NCBI RefSeq assembly: GCF_000003605.2
Contig: NW_003151267.1
Coordinates: 125,032-189,031 of the forward strand
From: Saccoglossus kowalevskii
Taxonomy: Eukaryota; Hemichordata; Enteropneusta; Harrimaniidae
DNA: 64,000 bases
Direction: 5' to 3'
Within the stretch, counting starts at the first letter, position 1. Each line of letters opens with the position of its first letter. This document shows positions 22,701-37,699 of this stretch, one piece after another. The notes beneath the pieces are model-generated. The model ran no database searches. It was not told the origin of the DNA and was given only the letters and a program-made list of their open reading frames with translations. Position numbers and translations under genes: made by a program.

Positions 22701-25700
22701 TGTGAAATCCTTGAGTATAACAAAATGTATTCCGTGCTAGAATTATCCACGAGTATACAAGGTGCTCGGCACAAGCAAGTCTGTAAAGATACAAATTTAT
22801 CTACCACTTCGGAATAAAAAAAAAACTGAATAGATATGAATGGTGGCATAATTACAGTTCTCAAAATAAACTATTCAATGAATTCTTCTACATAAAAACT
22901 GTAGATGCAATATTAAATTAACAAAATACATAGATATAATTATTCAGGTGTTACACCACTAATTCATAGTTTTCAAAATTTCGCATGCTAACATTCAGGC
23001 ATATGGGAAATAGTTTTTCACGGCTAATTTGTATAACAAATTTTGTAACTGGTTTAGCGGAGCTCAATTCACAACTGTTTTCGTAGCGATTGTTTAGATG
23101 TTTATTGAAAGGATCGGATATGAAGTTGTGCAAACACTCTTCTCGTAGTGGGCTGACATGTACAGTTTCTTTAGAATACACAGGTAACGTGCACTCGTAT
23201 CCTCAGATGCAAATCCCGCAGCGCAACTGTCATTAAATCCACACACAAGTCAAATAGCCTTATTAAAACATCTCGTTTGGGTTTAGCAGCAGGCAGTCAA
23301 AATTAAAGTACATTCAAAAAGACATAGTCCCGGAAATATGTCGCCTTTATTTAATTGACGCTTAAATCGGATTTCAATATCCCCTGGCGAATCCCATTTC
23401 CCCGCCGATAAATGTTCAAGCTCTTGTTATTTAGCAATAAGTAAATCGAGTACGGCTATGATCTTGCTTTAAACAGTCTAAGAAGAAGAAACTTGAGAGT
23501 ATAATAGTTTCCACAGGCAGATTTCAAAACATTGTTATCTCAACCAAATAATACTTCTAGTTGTATAATACATTCGATTGTAAATGTGGCAGCCAATAAT
23601 ATTTCTAATTAAATTTTAACTAATGTCAAGTTTAAATTTTATATTTTATATTATTCATCAAAATTAATGTATTCACTTGAATGATAAAAACGTGATTGAG
23701 GCATATACATTCTAAATGTATAGTCATTGGGATATGCATTAATGCTTGTATTTTTATTCAATGTCAATGTGCTTACTGATTATATTTTAGAGTAATGCCA
23801 TTTGGTGATATTCGATAGTTGTTCATATTATGTAGTGAGTAGAAATCCGTCTTGAGAGATGACCTATGCATATGTAACAAATTAAATATCGGATGTTATC
23901 GTTTTAATAAACCAATCCGCAAATATGGCATCGTGATATCGAGTTTCTTGCAAACAAAACGTGAGAGTTGTCCATCATGCGACGAAGACAGCTACTTTGT
24001 TGAAGAAACAAAAGAGGCAGTAAACTGTAAGCTATAAATGTCGATATTGATCACTTCCTTTGGGTATATATTTAAATATCTCAGGAAGCGACTGACGACT
24101 GCGAGATGAGACCAAATTGCGACATGTCAATATAGTGTGCCACGATGTTGAATGAAGAAAGGTCTAAGGTGTAGTGTATGTGTACGATCAGAAATGTGCC
24201 GATATAACGCACATCGCGCGAGTGGACATTTTCAATTTTAAAAATCCACTGATTTCAATTAAACATTGCAGTTACCTCCGAATAAATTATATTATATTAT
24301 ATTATATTCTATTATATTATATTCTATTATATTATATTATAATATCTCATTTATAATTTAGGATACATTACTGGACTCGGTGAAAAAATGAACACGGTGT
24401 TTTCCTGGTCACTCAAACCGCGAGAAGTTCGTCCCATGTTGACATCTGTTGTTTCCATTCATTACTGTCACGCTCGCTTAATCACTTGTCAGTCTGGATG
24501 TTTCTAATTGAATGGCGGAAATTTGTTCTGATAGATTATTTCCTAAATTGAATCGCAAAAAAGACACATAAACGAAGAGCGTTCCGAATTGAATAAAACT
24601 TGGTCAGCAGAATAACGGTATGCCTTATTAGGAATTTTAATAGAGAAGAACGATTGAATAGTTTTTGCCGAGGCTGAACAGCGTTACGGTAATCGTATCG
24701 ATTTAAAAGTATCCGCAATGTGCATGGCGTGAATGCCCTTATATAGCGTGACGTTGTTAGTAGTCGGAATGGTTCGCTAATAGTGTGTTGATCATCTCTG
24801 AAATAAATCAACGTCAAGTTCATTGTTCGTACAAACAACTCATATGTATCAGCGATGAAGGTTTAGGTCAATGGCAGCGACACTGTGCACAAAGACGTGT
24901 TTATTCAGTTAACGATACTTTGGTAGTGTGTAGTCAATTTGCATAACGTCGTTAAAGAAACTTCTAATAATATTTCGCTGCACGTCAAGTTCACGTGTTT
25001 GCATGGGTGCTCACAATGCATATCTGCGTCAAATACAAATCTATCAAACAATTATGATAATTTAAATGATAATCGCAGCAATGCGAATAATTGTCGTTTT
25101 AAATGTATGCTTATCACGCTCGGTGTCCTTCATTACTGCCAAATGTATTTCGACAAAACATTCGATTTTGTTATTTGTTGAATTTGATTTAAAGCACAGA
25201 TTCAACGTGGTATCCCAGCTCACTTAATTTGAATATATCCGCTTTGTTCACGTGGGCAAAGTCACGCGTCTCGGTATCCCACAATGCCACGCATCGACGT
25301 TGCATTATGGGTTTGTTTGGATACTAAGCATGGCATGTGGCGAAGTTAACCTTCTAATTTACGTGTTGTTATTAATATATGTCAAATGACTCAGAACAAA
25401 TAGATGTATGCCTTTAAACCACACCATGCTATACCTAATTTTCGTTTGATTTTACCGAATGTCATTCAAGGCACAATAGCAGTTGTAAAATAACTCGTGA
25501 TCCTGTGTAGTACCTGACCAAACACAAAAAGAAAATTGTGAACCGAGTTATCGGAAACATTTGATTCAATGTTTTTTTTAAGAGGGAGAGGAAATTAAAT
25601 AATAATAACCAAGCAGTTTATTTAGTGCACGAGCCGTCAAGCACGGTCTAATAAATAGAACTTTTTTTTATTTTCCGCTGATTTATATTACATTGAGGGG

Positions 25701-26727
25701 GTCGAAGATTGTGACGTAAATGTGTTTCCCCGACCTTTATTGTTGCTATCGCTGTGCAACAGTAAGCTTTTTGACAACACATGGCATTGCGAGGACCAAT
25801 CAACTATAGCAATGGTATTTTTTGTAAATTAAACGTTTTGTATTGTGCCGGCAGAGGAGTATAATAGTTTTCACAGAGATGAGGTAATAGTATAATTCAT
25901 GATATGATTTGATTTGTCGGACGAAAAAAAAAAACGAGGACATACTTAATCGAAAAAGTATGTTGGTTTGAATGATTGACAATTGAAGGTTGTGGCACAG
26001 GGTCGCCAGCCAATGGCTCTACAAATGTGTCTGTTTGCAAATATGAATGAAAGATATATCATCTTACCAATATCACGCGATGTATTTATATTTGCGTTGA
26101 TTTGAACATGATGTAATTCTGCTAACATATATGCGTCTGGTTAAATTTATATGCAACCGTTTCAGTTATAGTGGCGTTTGAAAATGTATTCAGCGAGAAG
26201 AAGATGACTTTAAAAAAAAGTAGTATTTAAATGAAGTTGCTCCCGGCATTGCAGTGCTCGTCTTTGCGTCGTTCAGTATACAGTCATCTATTTAATATTT
26301 TTGATGCAGTTTTGCTATAGGACTTAGTCAAAAAGTACGTTTTATGGCCGTCATTTGTGATTCGCATTATAGGAACTAGATCTTATTGTGATTCAAAGAT
26401 TCAATAAAAATCATTTTTAATCTACATCGTCAATATTAAGAGAAACTAGTTTTAGATGCGCAATTGCTGAGCAAGCCAATACATGTATACAGTTGATTGT
26501 GTTTCCATAGTAATCCGTATCGATATTTTTGGAGTTAAATACTGACTAAAGATGAAATATGAATAATTATTAATATTTTTAATGTATGTTAAGTTGTTGA
26601 AAGCATTGGAATATGTTTTATCATGAACTAAAAACTATTGCAACACAAAACTAAGTTTTTTTGTTTTTTTATGGAAAAGTCACAACATCTGACACGCATG
26701 AGCACTGGGTATGTCGATACGTGACTC
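22701..26727. other. Upstream non-coding DNA
   Basis: No coding exon recognised. The stretch is AT-rich, with a TATTA microsatellite at 24284-24345. It probably belongs to the intron or 5' flank of the cholinergic locus and may include the shared leader exon, which I cannot locate without transcript data. Confidence 0.4.
24284..24345. repeat. TATTA/TATAT microsatellite
   Basis: A 60 bp run of ATATT units with two TTCTATT interruptions. Confidence 0.95.
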
Positions 26728-26812
26728 TCACTGCGCATGCGTGTAAGTGTTTTTTATTTGTCATCGAATACTGTTTGTGTGCAGCAAAAACAATACGAAT
26801 TTTTTACGATTT
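26728..26812 (+). repeat. Dispersed repeat, copy 1 (pair with 45856-45935)
   Basis: Shares in order CACTG-GCATGCGT, AGTGTTTTTTAT, CGAATACTGTTT and TGTG--GCAAA with 45856-45935. It has no recognised ends and includes a GCGCATGCG palindromic patch. Confidence 0.5.
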
Positions 26813-29428
26813 TGTCAACTACATACATTATTACGCAACGTGAACAAAATTGAAACATATGTTTTCGTTCATACAGCTTCTTTAAATGCACAAACCACTC
26901 AATTGAAAGGTAACATCTCCGCGGAGTATACGAAACAAATTTAACAGAAATCGTTTTTTAATGCCACGATGTTTATTCATTAATCTGAAGTTAAAAATTA
27001 ATATGCACCTGCCAACTCTGACCTAGTTTCAAGAACGCATGCGCAAACATAATACCAACAACTGTATTTTCCACTGAAGTTAAGGGTGCATCTGACAGTT
27101 TACTGACTTTCTCAGAAATAGAATAATAGTGCTAAGATCGTGAGTAACACGATGTGGTATGTTTGTCTATATGTTGCTACTACAAACACCAACTACCAAA
27201 ATAAAAACAAGAACGAAAAAAAAAGCTGTTATCGAACAACAGTGATCTTTAATGGTATTGCCTGCGCAGCTACGATGAGGCCACACGTGACACTCTGATC
27301 TCAACATGTATGCACTATTTATAGTTTTTTTTTCTCTCAACGAGGGGATTTAGTTGAAACTCCAAACCCCCGAGGCGTTAATCCACCATTTAAGATAGAG
27401 GATTAAATGGCTTAGTAGGACATAAATACAGCCAGGTAATAACCTACAATTCAGTGTATGGGATGTCTGCATGCAATTGGCAGAATTAAATTACATTCAT
27501 CAATCATAGCCTGCGTTGTCTGCTTCCCAATGCACCGTCGCATTCTAATTACTTCTATAACATAAAAGAAGGCACGTGGCGACCAACATATAGTGTTTGC
27601 TTTCAGCTCTTGTCACGATGTCAGATTTCTTGTTTTGTTTTAAACACTGGCTCACAGAGCACTGGAACTAAACTACTGTACCATTGGCGGTCATAAATAA
27701 ACTATTTGCACATTTTAGATATTCACTAATTATAGTACCCCATCCGCTCATATACGGCACACTGAGTCGACGCGCACCCTATTCTGACGTCACTGGCAGC
27801 CATTTTCTTTTTGGGTAGCGACGTATGCAAATCGTGTGCGATAAAATGTGCGCAGATAGTCAAGTGAAAGAACGAGCAACGTCCTAGACAGTCAGACTCA
27901 TGATTAATCAACGCCAGTACGAAATTACCACGCGGCCATTCGATTGAATGTGTATCTCAATCTCTTCGCAAATTAAATACATGTCTCTCTGATCAGGGTC
28001 AATTTTATGGCAGAAACACAAATTCGGGCAAACGTAATTTGTTGCGACGGGCAACGCTCAGACTCAATTGACTGAATGATAGATTGTGATCGGTTGTCAA
28101 GATTCACCGTTCTGGTAGATGAGATGAATCTCCCCCTTGGAAAGAAATAGAAGAAGTAGCTAACTTTTCTAGAGACCGACGAAATGTCGACGCATGCCAG
28201 ATAAGGTAACCACAGGTCATCACGAGAACTACAAAAAATCATTCCGCACACTATGTCGTTCATGCCTATAACTGGTTTCTTGAACGTAATCAATCAGCTG
28301 AACGATTGATAGGTCTGAGTTAGGGGAGATTAGATAAATGCTCGTGTCATAGAGGACATTCATGTTCCCCAGAACCACGCGCTTTTTTGTTGCAACCGTG
28401 ACAATTGTCATGCTTATTTTACTGTTTTTTTTTATGTTTTCGGCGACGAATTGGACATTCAAAGGTTTGATTGAAACCAAACAATCTTCACCGAGTTCCT
28501 ATTCGGAAATATCAGTGAACATGTATTGATCAGAAAAGTCAGTCTTCAATTAAAGTCCGTACAACTGCGGCGATTCGAGCACAAGTCGGCGTGTATCTAT
28601 TTACTGTTGTTATCAGAGTACTCCCGAATCAACAGAATTACCTTCAAAATCTAAATATACATTCCTATTAAATGTGAAAGTACTGGCCTGGAAATGTAAA
28701 GAAATGAAAATTACGACGATTTCTGTCGTATCACAGAATAAAATTAGCATCGATCGCGTACGAGAGCTCGTCTAATCGGCGAACGTGTCCTTCCCAACAT
28801 GGCACCACTACTATATCACGTCAAATTTACGCGTTATGTTTAAATTGGCAGCTGGCTGTTCACAGAGACGGGTATCTTTTTCATATAATTATTGACAAAA
28901 AAATATGATTCAAATATCGCTAACCGAAGCGAACATTCTACAAAGAAAGGCCGATAGAATTTCATCACGACATCGTAAATACGCCCGGGATATAGAACAG
29001 ATTATTCAAAAGAAGAAATTGCTCTTCATTGCGAAATATATTAACCACCAGCCAGCGAGAAGCAAAGAAATCATATCACACGTCTGAATACAATAAACTG
29101 CTAAATCAGAACGTCGAGCCATCTGAATCAAGCTGTAAATACGTTTGTTTAATTTGACAAAGCGCCTAGGATAAAAAAAAAACACGTCATTTTGGAAACG
29201 CGAAGCTTGTGCTACGGAACCGTTGTAATTGAAAGGGAACTTAAATAAATTAGCATATGTATGACGTCGAAATGTACACAGTAAAGGTATTTCATTACGC
29301 TAATTGAATAGACATAGATAGCATCAATCTTTTCCACTGAAACAGTTACCGGGGGTAGAAAATATCAATCGCCTTAAATACGTGTTTCCTTTGAGGTACG
29401 TCTCAATTAAAGATTCTTATTTATGTGA
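26813..29428. other. Upstream non-coding DNA
   Basis: No supported gene. A perfect TGACGTCA at 27785-27792 is followed by a partial resemblance to the core of family A (TAGCGACGTATGCAAATCG, about 27816-27834). A 60-codon ATG frame at 28905-29087 is rich in charged residues but has no homology that I recognise. Confidence 0.4.
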
Positions 29429-29567
29429 TACGTTTTTTTTTTTTTTTTTTTCAAATTATATGGATTTTATATACGAGAGAATGTATTCTCGATACCGCCT
29501 CAATATTAATTTACTGTAATACTCGCCTTCGTGTGCCTTCACCCGTTATATATATATATATATAGTT
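29429..29567. repeat. Poly-T tract and TA microsatellite
   Basis: A run of about 20 T near 29431-29450, and an alternating TA tract at about 29547-29564 followed by a T-run. Their position just beside the family A copy at 29590 fits AT-rich insertion preference. Confidence 0.85.
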
Positions 29568-29589
29568 TTTTTTCTCAGTTTTATTAAAA

Positions 29590-29700
29590 GGCGTGTTCGA
29601 AATTTATGTAAACAAACAATGTATATTTACATGCATTGTGTACGTCGCTATGAGTTCCATATCGAACAGAACGCGTCGACCACCGCCCTTTAAGCTTGAG
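29590..29700 (-). repeat. CpG-rich MITE-like element, family A, copy 3
   Basis: On the minus strand it begins TTAAAGGGCGGTGGTCGACG, continues TTCGATATGGAACTCATAG, CGACGTACACAATGCATG and ATACATTGTTTGTTTACATA, and ends TTCGAACACGCCTTTTAA. This copy gives the clearest left terminus. The right end is shortened relative to the 11173 copy but keeps the C-TTTTAA end. Confidence 0.8.
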
Positions 29701-32700
29701 TACTCCGGCTCTAGTGAGCGCCATTTTCCTTCAAAAGGAACACAACATGAACGGATGGGCACTTGGTAATAGTTGGAGTATTCAGATACGTGCAATAACG
29801 TTTTGGAATGTGACATGTACTTATGAACGGCAATAAGCATTTCACTTAAGTTTCTGAAAAATATCCTAGAACATATCAATTAGGCAATGAACTAATGTAG
29901 GCAGTCGTTATTTCACCTGCTATATCGAATACGATGGGCACTATCTTAAACTAAACACATAGACCCTGAACAACCCATAAATGACATGATTTCTTTCAAA
30001 TTTCAAATAATATTTGCAATTAAAGCAATTTGATGAAATTTGGAAAATCAAACTTAGGTTATCTGTGCTACAGGCATGCGCATTGTGCACATTGTATCTT
30101 GAGTTTCCCGTAGCATGGCGGTATTTGAATAAGCAGTCGTCAGCCAATCTTACAAAACAGTGGGCATACGACCGGCTAAAGACTAAAGTCGGAAACAGTG
30201 AAGTGAATATTTTCCTTGGTCCATACAATCAATCAGAAGTCTTTTTTTTTTTAATTTGCATGTTAGCTATGATTTACGGCCGTGCTTTTAACTCACATCC
30301 TTCAACGTATTAGATTTTAATGGAAAGGCAAATATTGGATCTATGTTCGCATATTTTCTGTGCATTTTCATATTAAAAATCAAAAGTTGTGATCAATATC
30401 ATCTTGTAAATAAATAAAAATGAAATTATTAGCGATACCAAAGTTGTTTCAATAACGTGGTCTACTGTACAAGTCTGGTCAGTTTGACTACGTGCTCGCA
30501 CCGATTGTTTTTTTTTCTTCTTGGTGGAACGCGTGTATGGTGACTAACCTGTCCTTTCGACCCCACAAAATGAATATTGACGAATTGCCAATGATATGAA
30601 TGCTGGCGGCGTAAATGTACGTGAACAAATGGAAAGTGATCAGTGTGACGCAATATTATTTTGGAATGATGATATACAGAGTCACGTATCTAGCCCCGGG
30701 GAAAGCATTACCGCGTTACTTTTTTACCTTTACTCTTTTGTTCAACAAAAGATCGAGTTTGTTTCAGGAGATTCTTATTGCGTGATTTTTTTTTCAAGGA
30801 CACAATACAAACGGAAGAGTCACTGCACTCAAACATCCTGAATCGTCTCACTTTGCCTAAATACGCACTTAGTCTGTTTTCCGCCAGCTACAATTCACCG
30901 AGTTCATGCCAAAACAATGCTAAATGTTATCAAGAATGGAGCAAACACCGTCCCGATGATTGCGACAGTCTCTTGCAGACCCGCTCAATCATAACACCGA
31001 TTGGTGCGCCGTATTGCCTTATTATGCGCACATCAGCGGGACCTATACGTACATTTGGCATGGTGATCCTTCATAGGACCTGCAAACCTAATATCAGCCA
31101 AACGCGGTGCCTCTAATACGTAAGGAAGTCGAGTGTAAGTTGCGAACAATTGGAAGCTTACTATTGCCTAGGATTGACACAAATGTATGGTTGCTATGAT
31201 CGAAGATGTGAAGTACATTTAAAATGAAGCCTATAGTTAGTGTAAGAATTTAGTTGCTGTAGGAAGAAATAACGTGCGCGTTCCTACTGGAAGCACATGC
31301 TAAGCGCGATCGCCAGGAATACATATAATCATCGATGGAAAACATCACTTCAACACTCACCTCTGTTTCCTTGGGACAGCTTTTTTTCGACGCGGCGATG
31401 CTAACACTCTGTCAGCAGTTTTAAAATTGAATTTCGGCGATGCCTGCTTTTACGGATGTTTACCACTCAAAACTCCTACACGGATGCATCAATGTTCTCA
31501 CATAATAACCTGCGCATGCGCACAATTAGCGTCATTTGTCACTTTTTTTCTGCGAAAGCAAGTGAAATTTACATCGCTGGCAATCAAGACAACATACATG
31601 CATTTACGGGCTGCCTCCGTCAGACACGTCCGCCTTATTTACCTCTCAGATTGTTTTACAGTCCCAGCGTTGAATTTCAGAGAATTTAGCTAAATTTACA
31701 GCGCATAACTCCAAGTGGAGTAAAAAACAATGCCAATGAAACTCATAAGTTTATACTATGCTGATCAGATTACAACACCAATTATTGAATTAGCATAATT
31801 AAATTAAAATAAATTAAATTAAACAAATAACCATCACTGAGTTTATTATTATCACAACTTGAATTGTGCATTTTGAATACATCGCAAACAATTTTAAACT
31901 CACAATATCCATGTGTATTTAGGGCTGTTATTATTTGACACACGAATTCCTTTGACGCAACCTTCTAAAAATCATTGGTCACGTGGTTTACTATGCTAAT
32001 AAACAAGAAACCACAAAAATAATATTAAACATGAATTTTACCCAATACAATCTCACTGTAAGATACATTATTCATAGGACTCGGAGCACGGATTCCGATT
32101 CGAATGAAGCTCGTGTTACTGTGTCAAGTAATACACCGTAACTGTTGTCACAGTGATGCCGATATTTCACACTATTTCGAGTTTGTTGACTCGTTTGTTG
32201 CTCATCGTATACGCTATTTTGCATTTGAAAAAAAAAAAATAATTTCTATCCGTATCGATCCCCCTTTCAGATTGCAGTTGAATCCATTGAAGCGGCGCTT
32301 TGATTTGCTCTCGCGTACTAATCTACGTGAGAGTAATTTGTCACATCACTTGCCGCTTTACAAGTTTATTATCACAAAAATAGACCGCATAGAAAATTGT
32401 TTTTACAAAGTGAAACATATAGTACCAATTGCTTCGAATTTGTTAACAGTAGAGTGGCCTTCAGGTTAGAACTGAGAATTGATAATATTATTTATACTGG
32501 TCATGAATCCAATTATTCAAAAGTAATATAATAATAGAAAAAAACGCATTCTCAAGACAGTGTACATACAATTCTACACTCTAGCAAAGAAATAGGTAAT
32601 GCGCGCAAAATCCCGCCCAAATTTTTGCTTTAACGAATGACACGTGTCACGTTACCGTGAATTTAATGAAAAAAAAAATTGTGGAATATTTTTTGTTTTG

Positions 32701-35700
32701 TTTTTTGGCGGGAAATGCCACTGTTTCCAGTCGTCTGATAGACTACCGGATAGATAAGACGCAATGTACATGCAATTGTCTTACATCACTTACGACAGCA
32801 CGTATGTCATCCGTACTGGAGGCGCCTGCATAATTACCTACTATAGATAAGCAATCATATGGGAAAGAGCGGGTTAAATGGTTTATATGCGCATCATTGA
32901 ATTAAATACTGCTAGCAAAACACACAACAGTTTTGACGTTGCATCGAGGTAATTTCGGGCTGTCGTATAACTACGATGTAGTATAGGAAGTTGAAACGGA
33001 GAGAAGCATGCTCGGCCATAGCCATAGGTGAAACAACGGCGTTCAAGTAAGAACGGGAGATATTCATAGTCCGGGTCGTTCACTCCCCAATGATCGCTAA
33101 ACAACGCTGTAGCTTTCAAAGGCGCAGATCGACGGCAGCTAATATATAGGTCTAATAAAGACAGTTTAATCTCGCTGCTATCAGTTTCAATTAAATATAC
33201 GACACGGAGATATATAACCTGGGCTCAGATGTTTTCAATTTTGGGAGGCGTATAAGTGCGCTTGACTATCTGTGGACGAGATAGGTAGTTTACTGGTCCG
33301 ATCGTTGTTGAAAGTGAACGTATTAGACTGGTCGTATAATCTTTGAAAACAATTATATCAATTAAGAACAGTGATACCGACAACAACGAAAATATATATT
33401 GAAGTATAAGCACAATAATGTGGTTATTCATTCTAGCCAAAGTATTAATAAACTTCAACACAAATTCACTGATGTGAAGAATATACGCTAACGTAATTTG
33501 AATAATTGAATTAGAAATTGATTCATTTTCAGATCTAGAGAATTTGATAAATGTTAACTAACATGACTGGAAAGTAAAATAACAACTGAGCATGTCGCCA
33601 ATTAGTGTGCACACCGCGAATTTCAACGAAGGATTCTTATTGGGTTTCGAATAATTAAATATCAAGCCTAATATAATTTTTTATAATTTATAATAAGCTT
33701 GCTAATAGTACGATTTCCGCACCAATGAATGTTTGTGCCAGCATTATATTACAATAAATATATATTACTTATGCATAGCATTGTTTTGTTAAAATTACAG
33801 AAAATTATTCAGTATATAATCATCCTTTCTCTACGAAATGAGATTTTCCAGAATGTCCAGATATTACATTAGATATACATCTTCCGCAGAGAATTAAAAA
33901 CAAACGTGAGTTACATCTTCCCCTGGTATTTTAACTGAAAAGCGGTATGTCTAACCGATTTTTCTAAAGGGAGCACGCGTCATGTATACATGTAGATTAC
34001 CCGCAGCCTCTGGCTCACATGCTCGGCCTACTAATGGATTTGTTCGGCTTCGTGTTAGGCTGGTAAGCCACAGGGTTGCATGCGCATCAACACTGCATAA
34101 CACAGCGCAATGAAATCCGTTACGTATAGAACGCCACTGCCCTGAGTCTGACAGTTCATCGCTTTACACAAGTGCATTGATATGGACATCATAAACGAAG
34201 GGAAGGAAGAGTCAATTTCCTGTCACACACTTATATGAAATGGGTATGCGAGCGTAACTCATGATCTGATTTCCTGTTGAAATATACAACAGTCACATTT
34301 CCACGTAGGAAATGAACAATAAGCAATGTAATTGAACAAAGCACTTAACAAATTACTCATACATTGTACTCATTAATTCAAGTGGTCTGAAATGTACAAC
34401 TACACTTTATTAAACTATGCGCCATAAATTTTGATAAGAGATCCGTCTCGCGTGACTTCAGATAGACAGATAAACGTGAACTGGTCGCTAAGACACATTC
34501 CCTTACACGACGTATTGTAAAACATTGTTCCGGGTGGAAAACCCGCCGTATTTGCTTTACAAATTATGCGCACGTTGTGTTTGTGTCAACTCAGTTTCAA
34601 TATTCTGGTAAAAGCGCGTAAAAGTCAAGTGATATTTTGTCCGGGTGTGTCATCAAATCTGTCATTTTGTGAATCCTCTTTAGCAGACACTATTGTTATA
34701 ATCCCTAAACATAATTCAAACTTCGTCTTGGTATATTTGATTTGAAGTGTAAGTTCATGATTTTACAGAAATTGTACAACTCACGAATGACCGTGCGAAT
34801 GACCACATAATCAAAAGCTGCATGTAGAGTAGCGGAGAGAGGTACTTTCTAGTATACGCGCATGGACTCATGGGAAAGAGATTGACTCACAACGGAAAAA
34901 AAACAAGAATGTATTCTATTCATAATAATGTTTAAATCCCTTTTCTGTGCGTGTTCACCTAATATGGGGAAATGGACATGCACAGAAACTTCTCGATGTG
35001 TGAAAACGTCTTGTATGACATCATCAGCAGTAATAAATCACTGAACTGAATTGTTTAATGACGCTTAACGTAGAAGGTCATTTAGAATTTTGGGGAAAGG
35101 GTTACTAGGTAACATGTAATATTTAAATTAGCATATAAGTGTTTAGTGGTGTTACTAGCAAACACAGAACATTCTGTGTGGTACCAAGCTATTATTTGGA
35201 AAGTGTAACCAAGGATATGCAACAAATGCATAATAATCCTTAATAAACATTTGAATCAGTTTCTAGATATTAGGAGATATTTTCCCCAGTAAAAATCAAT
35301 GATAAGGAGTTCCAACAACTACCGGAAAGACTGCCATGTATTGATATTGATATTGTTATATCTAATTATTCTCATTTCAAAATTATACTGTTTGCAACGT
35401 AAGGACACACTGTCATTTATGAATAGCCTCTTACCTCCATAAGGAACTGAAAGTTGAAATTTGATTTAAGCTACACGGTCAAAATAGTTCTTGATAAACT
35501 TGAAGTATACGGCAAAATCCTACTTAAGTATATCATTTTGTTGGAGGGCTAACTTGACATTTTATTTTTCTGAAATCATGTCCTAAACTATACTTAACTT
35601 GCAGGGAATACATTTAAGCATTCATGCATGGTGCCATCGAACGTGTTGTTGGTAGTCGTTATTGGCGTTTGGCGTAAGCGTATACTAATGATTGACTATT

Positions 35701-37699
35701 TATCAGTCACTGCATCAACAGCTTGTAGGTTACATCGTTTTTGGTTTATAGCGTGCGCGGTTCCCAGCTCACGAGTACCCACTCTACCCAGATACGGAAT
35801 CTCAGGATTTCTTGATGTCTAGATTTTTTAAACCTAATATTATACTGGCCAGTTGCTCTCTGGTGGATAATTTTAGTTTTCATTACAATACTGGCTACGA
35901 ATAAGAATGAACAATAATGACGGATATGATGACGTGCCCAGCCATATCTATCAAGTGACACAGTATATTGAGCTGTAGTATCAAAGCACCATATACCACG
36001 AATGGCAAATTGTTTTGATAAGAATTATGTTACATCATAAAAAAATAGACGATGGATCAATAGCTACTTGTGACATTTTCCCGAGCTTATCGGTAAATAG
36101 AATAAACGACATAATGTTTTAACGAGCATATTCGTTATTGAAAGAAATAATTATTTTTATTAATTTGCATAATAATATTGGGATATTGAATTTCTCTCAC
36201 AACCTAATTACCATCCTGTAATAGAATATATCCTGTTCTTCGAAAGCACGTTTCATTGTCACGAATATGTTGGTGTTTATATACAGAGACATTTTAGTCG
36301 GGAATTAACTAAAAAAATCGACTAACTTTATAGCAACTGCAAATCCAGCAAAAAGGTTCGATCGTAGACATGAAAAATGATAACTTCTGACTGTTTTCGT
36401 TTGACACGGCATTACAATGTTGCTATCGAATATGTACGGAGAATTTTAGGTAATGTGTTCATTGAATGATAAACTTGACTGCGATGGAGTTGGACAAGAA
36501 CACCTCTCCTGCACTTTCATTTGAATATGTTGATTCGACTATCGCATCGAAACCTGTGTGTGATGCCAGTAGAAAAAAAAATGTCACGTCCAGCGTGGTA
36601 GTTGAATAACACAACCTCTAACGCTGCAATAACTATCAGCCATGACGTCAACGATCGTTTGAATTCCAAAAAAAGATTGATCCACGCCATCGAAGATAAG
36701 GCCATGTGCATGTGATATTGCTAGCGACCTCTTCAACAAAGTTCACGATATTCTTCTTCCTTTGCATTAAAGTGTCTCCATAAAACGGCAGTGAATTGTT
36801 GCAACATTTTAATTGGATAAGGCAATATTTATCTAAGTGTCCATTGTGACGGGTTTTAATTCAAGCGCCCGGGGGATGCATCTTTACAAAAAGCAAGGCA
36901 TTCACAGGGGATTTCAAAGTATTCAAATACAACTCACTGTGACATTAATATCACCTGACTTTGATCCTAAGTGTATAGCAAAATGTTTCTTTCATCGCCA
37001 ATCAATTCATTGAGTAGACGTAATAAGCATTGTAGCCCCATTTATGTTATTAAGTTAAATAACTGTCAACCACTTAATATTCGCGAAAGCAGTTATCATC
37101 GGCTTTTCAACGAATTTCCATAATTTCGTATAGTTGTCAATTAGCTGGATTTATGTAGCAAAACGAATTTTAAATGTGCTTTTCATTTTTGAAATTCCCA
37201 AAGATATATATACTAGCAAAAAGTAAATACTGTGCTGGGGCCATCGAATGATTCGTCGTTTTCCAAACACGTGATATTTTAACACTGAAAAGAAACATTT
37301 TCTGATATCGATTGTTATAAACAAAAGCAGCAAGCTCGATTTCGAATCCTCGGAATCGTGAGCGATTTACATTATATTTTTCTTAATTGCAATAGTTTTA
37401 CTCCATTAGGCATGCGTTTCCCATGTTACAATTTGTGACATCTTTCACCAATACTCCTGGGTCAGTGCAATCAACGTATAATCAATCGAGCAGAGAAAAA
37501 TGGTATGGAAAGTAGTTAAAGTAACTACCCCAGGCAATACATTTGTGGGACATTTATTTTGTTATTAAACGTGAGACACACACACTTAAGTCTAGTTATA
37601 TTGTTTACTTGCCCCCCCCCCCTGTCTTGCAGTAGTAAACCAAACTAGAAACGAGTCAGCGATCTTGAAGTAGAACTCGAAACGCCGAGTTGATTTCAA
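29701..37699. other. Upstream non-coding DNA, about 8 kb, no gene recognised
   Basis: Frames up to 121 codons occur (for example 32104-32469) without recognisable domains or a consistent splice context. An NRF-1-like palindrome is at 31511-31522, an AATTA/AAATT run near 31795-31825, a perfect TGACGTCA at 36643-36650, and a C-run at 37612-37622. Confidence 0.4.
31511..31522. promoter_or_regulatory. NRF-1-like palindrome TGCGCATGCGCA
   Basis: A 12 bp perfect palindrome identical to the vertebrate NRF-1 consensus core. Such sites often mark animal promoters, but there is no other promoter evidence here. Confidence 0.25.

Noticed and set aside
28905-29087. 60-codon charged ATG frame as a small protein
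   Set aside because: The sequence looks protein-like but has no recognisable family, splice context or supporting neighbour, and a frame of this length is expected by chance.
32104-32469. 121-codon frame as an exon
   Set aside because: Composition matches the AT-rich background, with no homology and no clear splice context.
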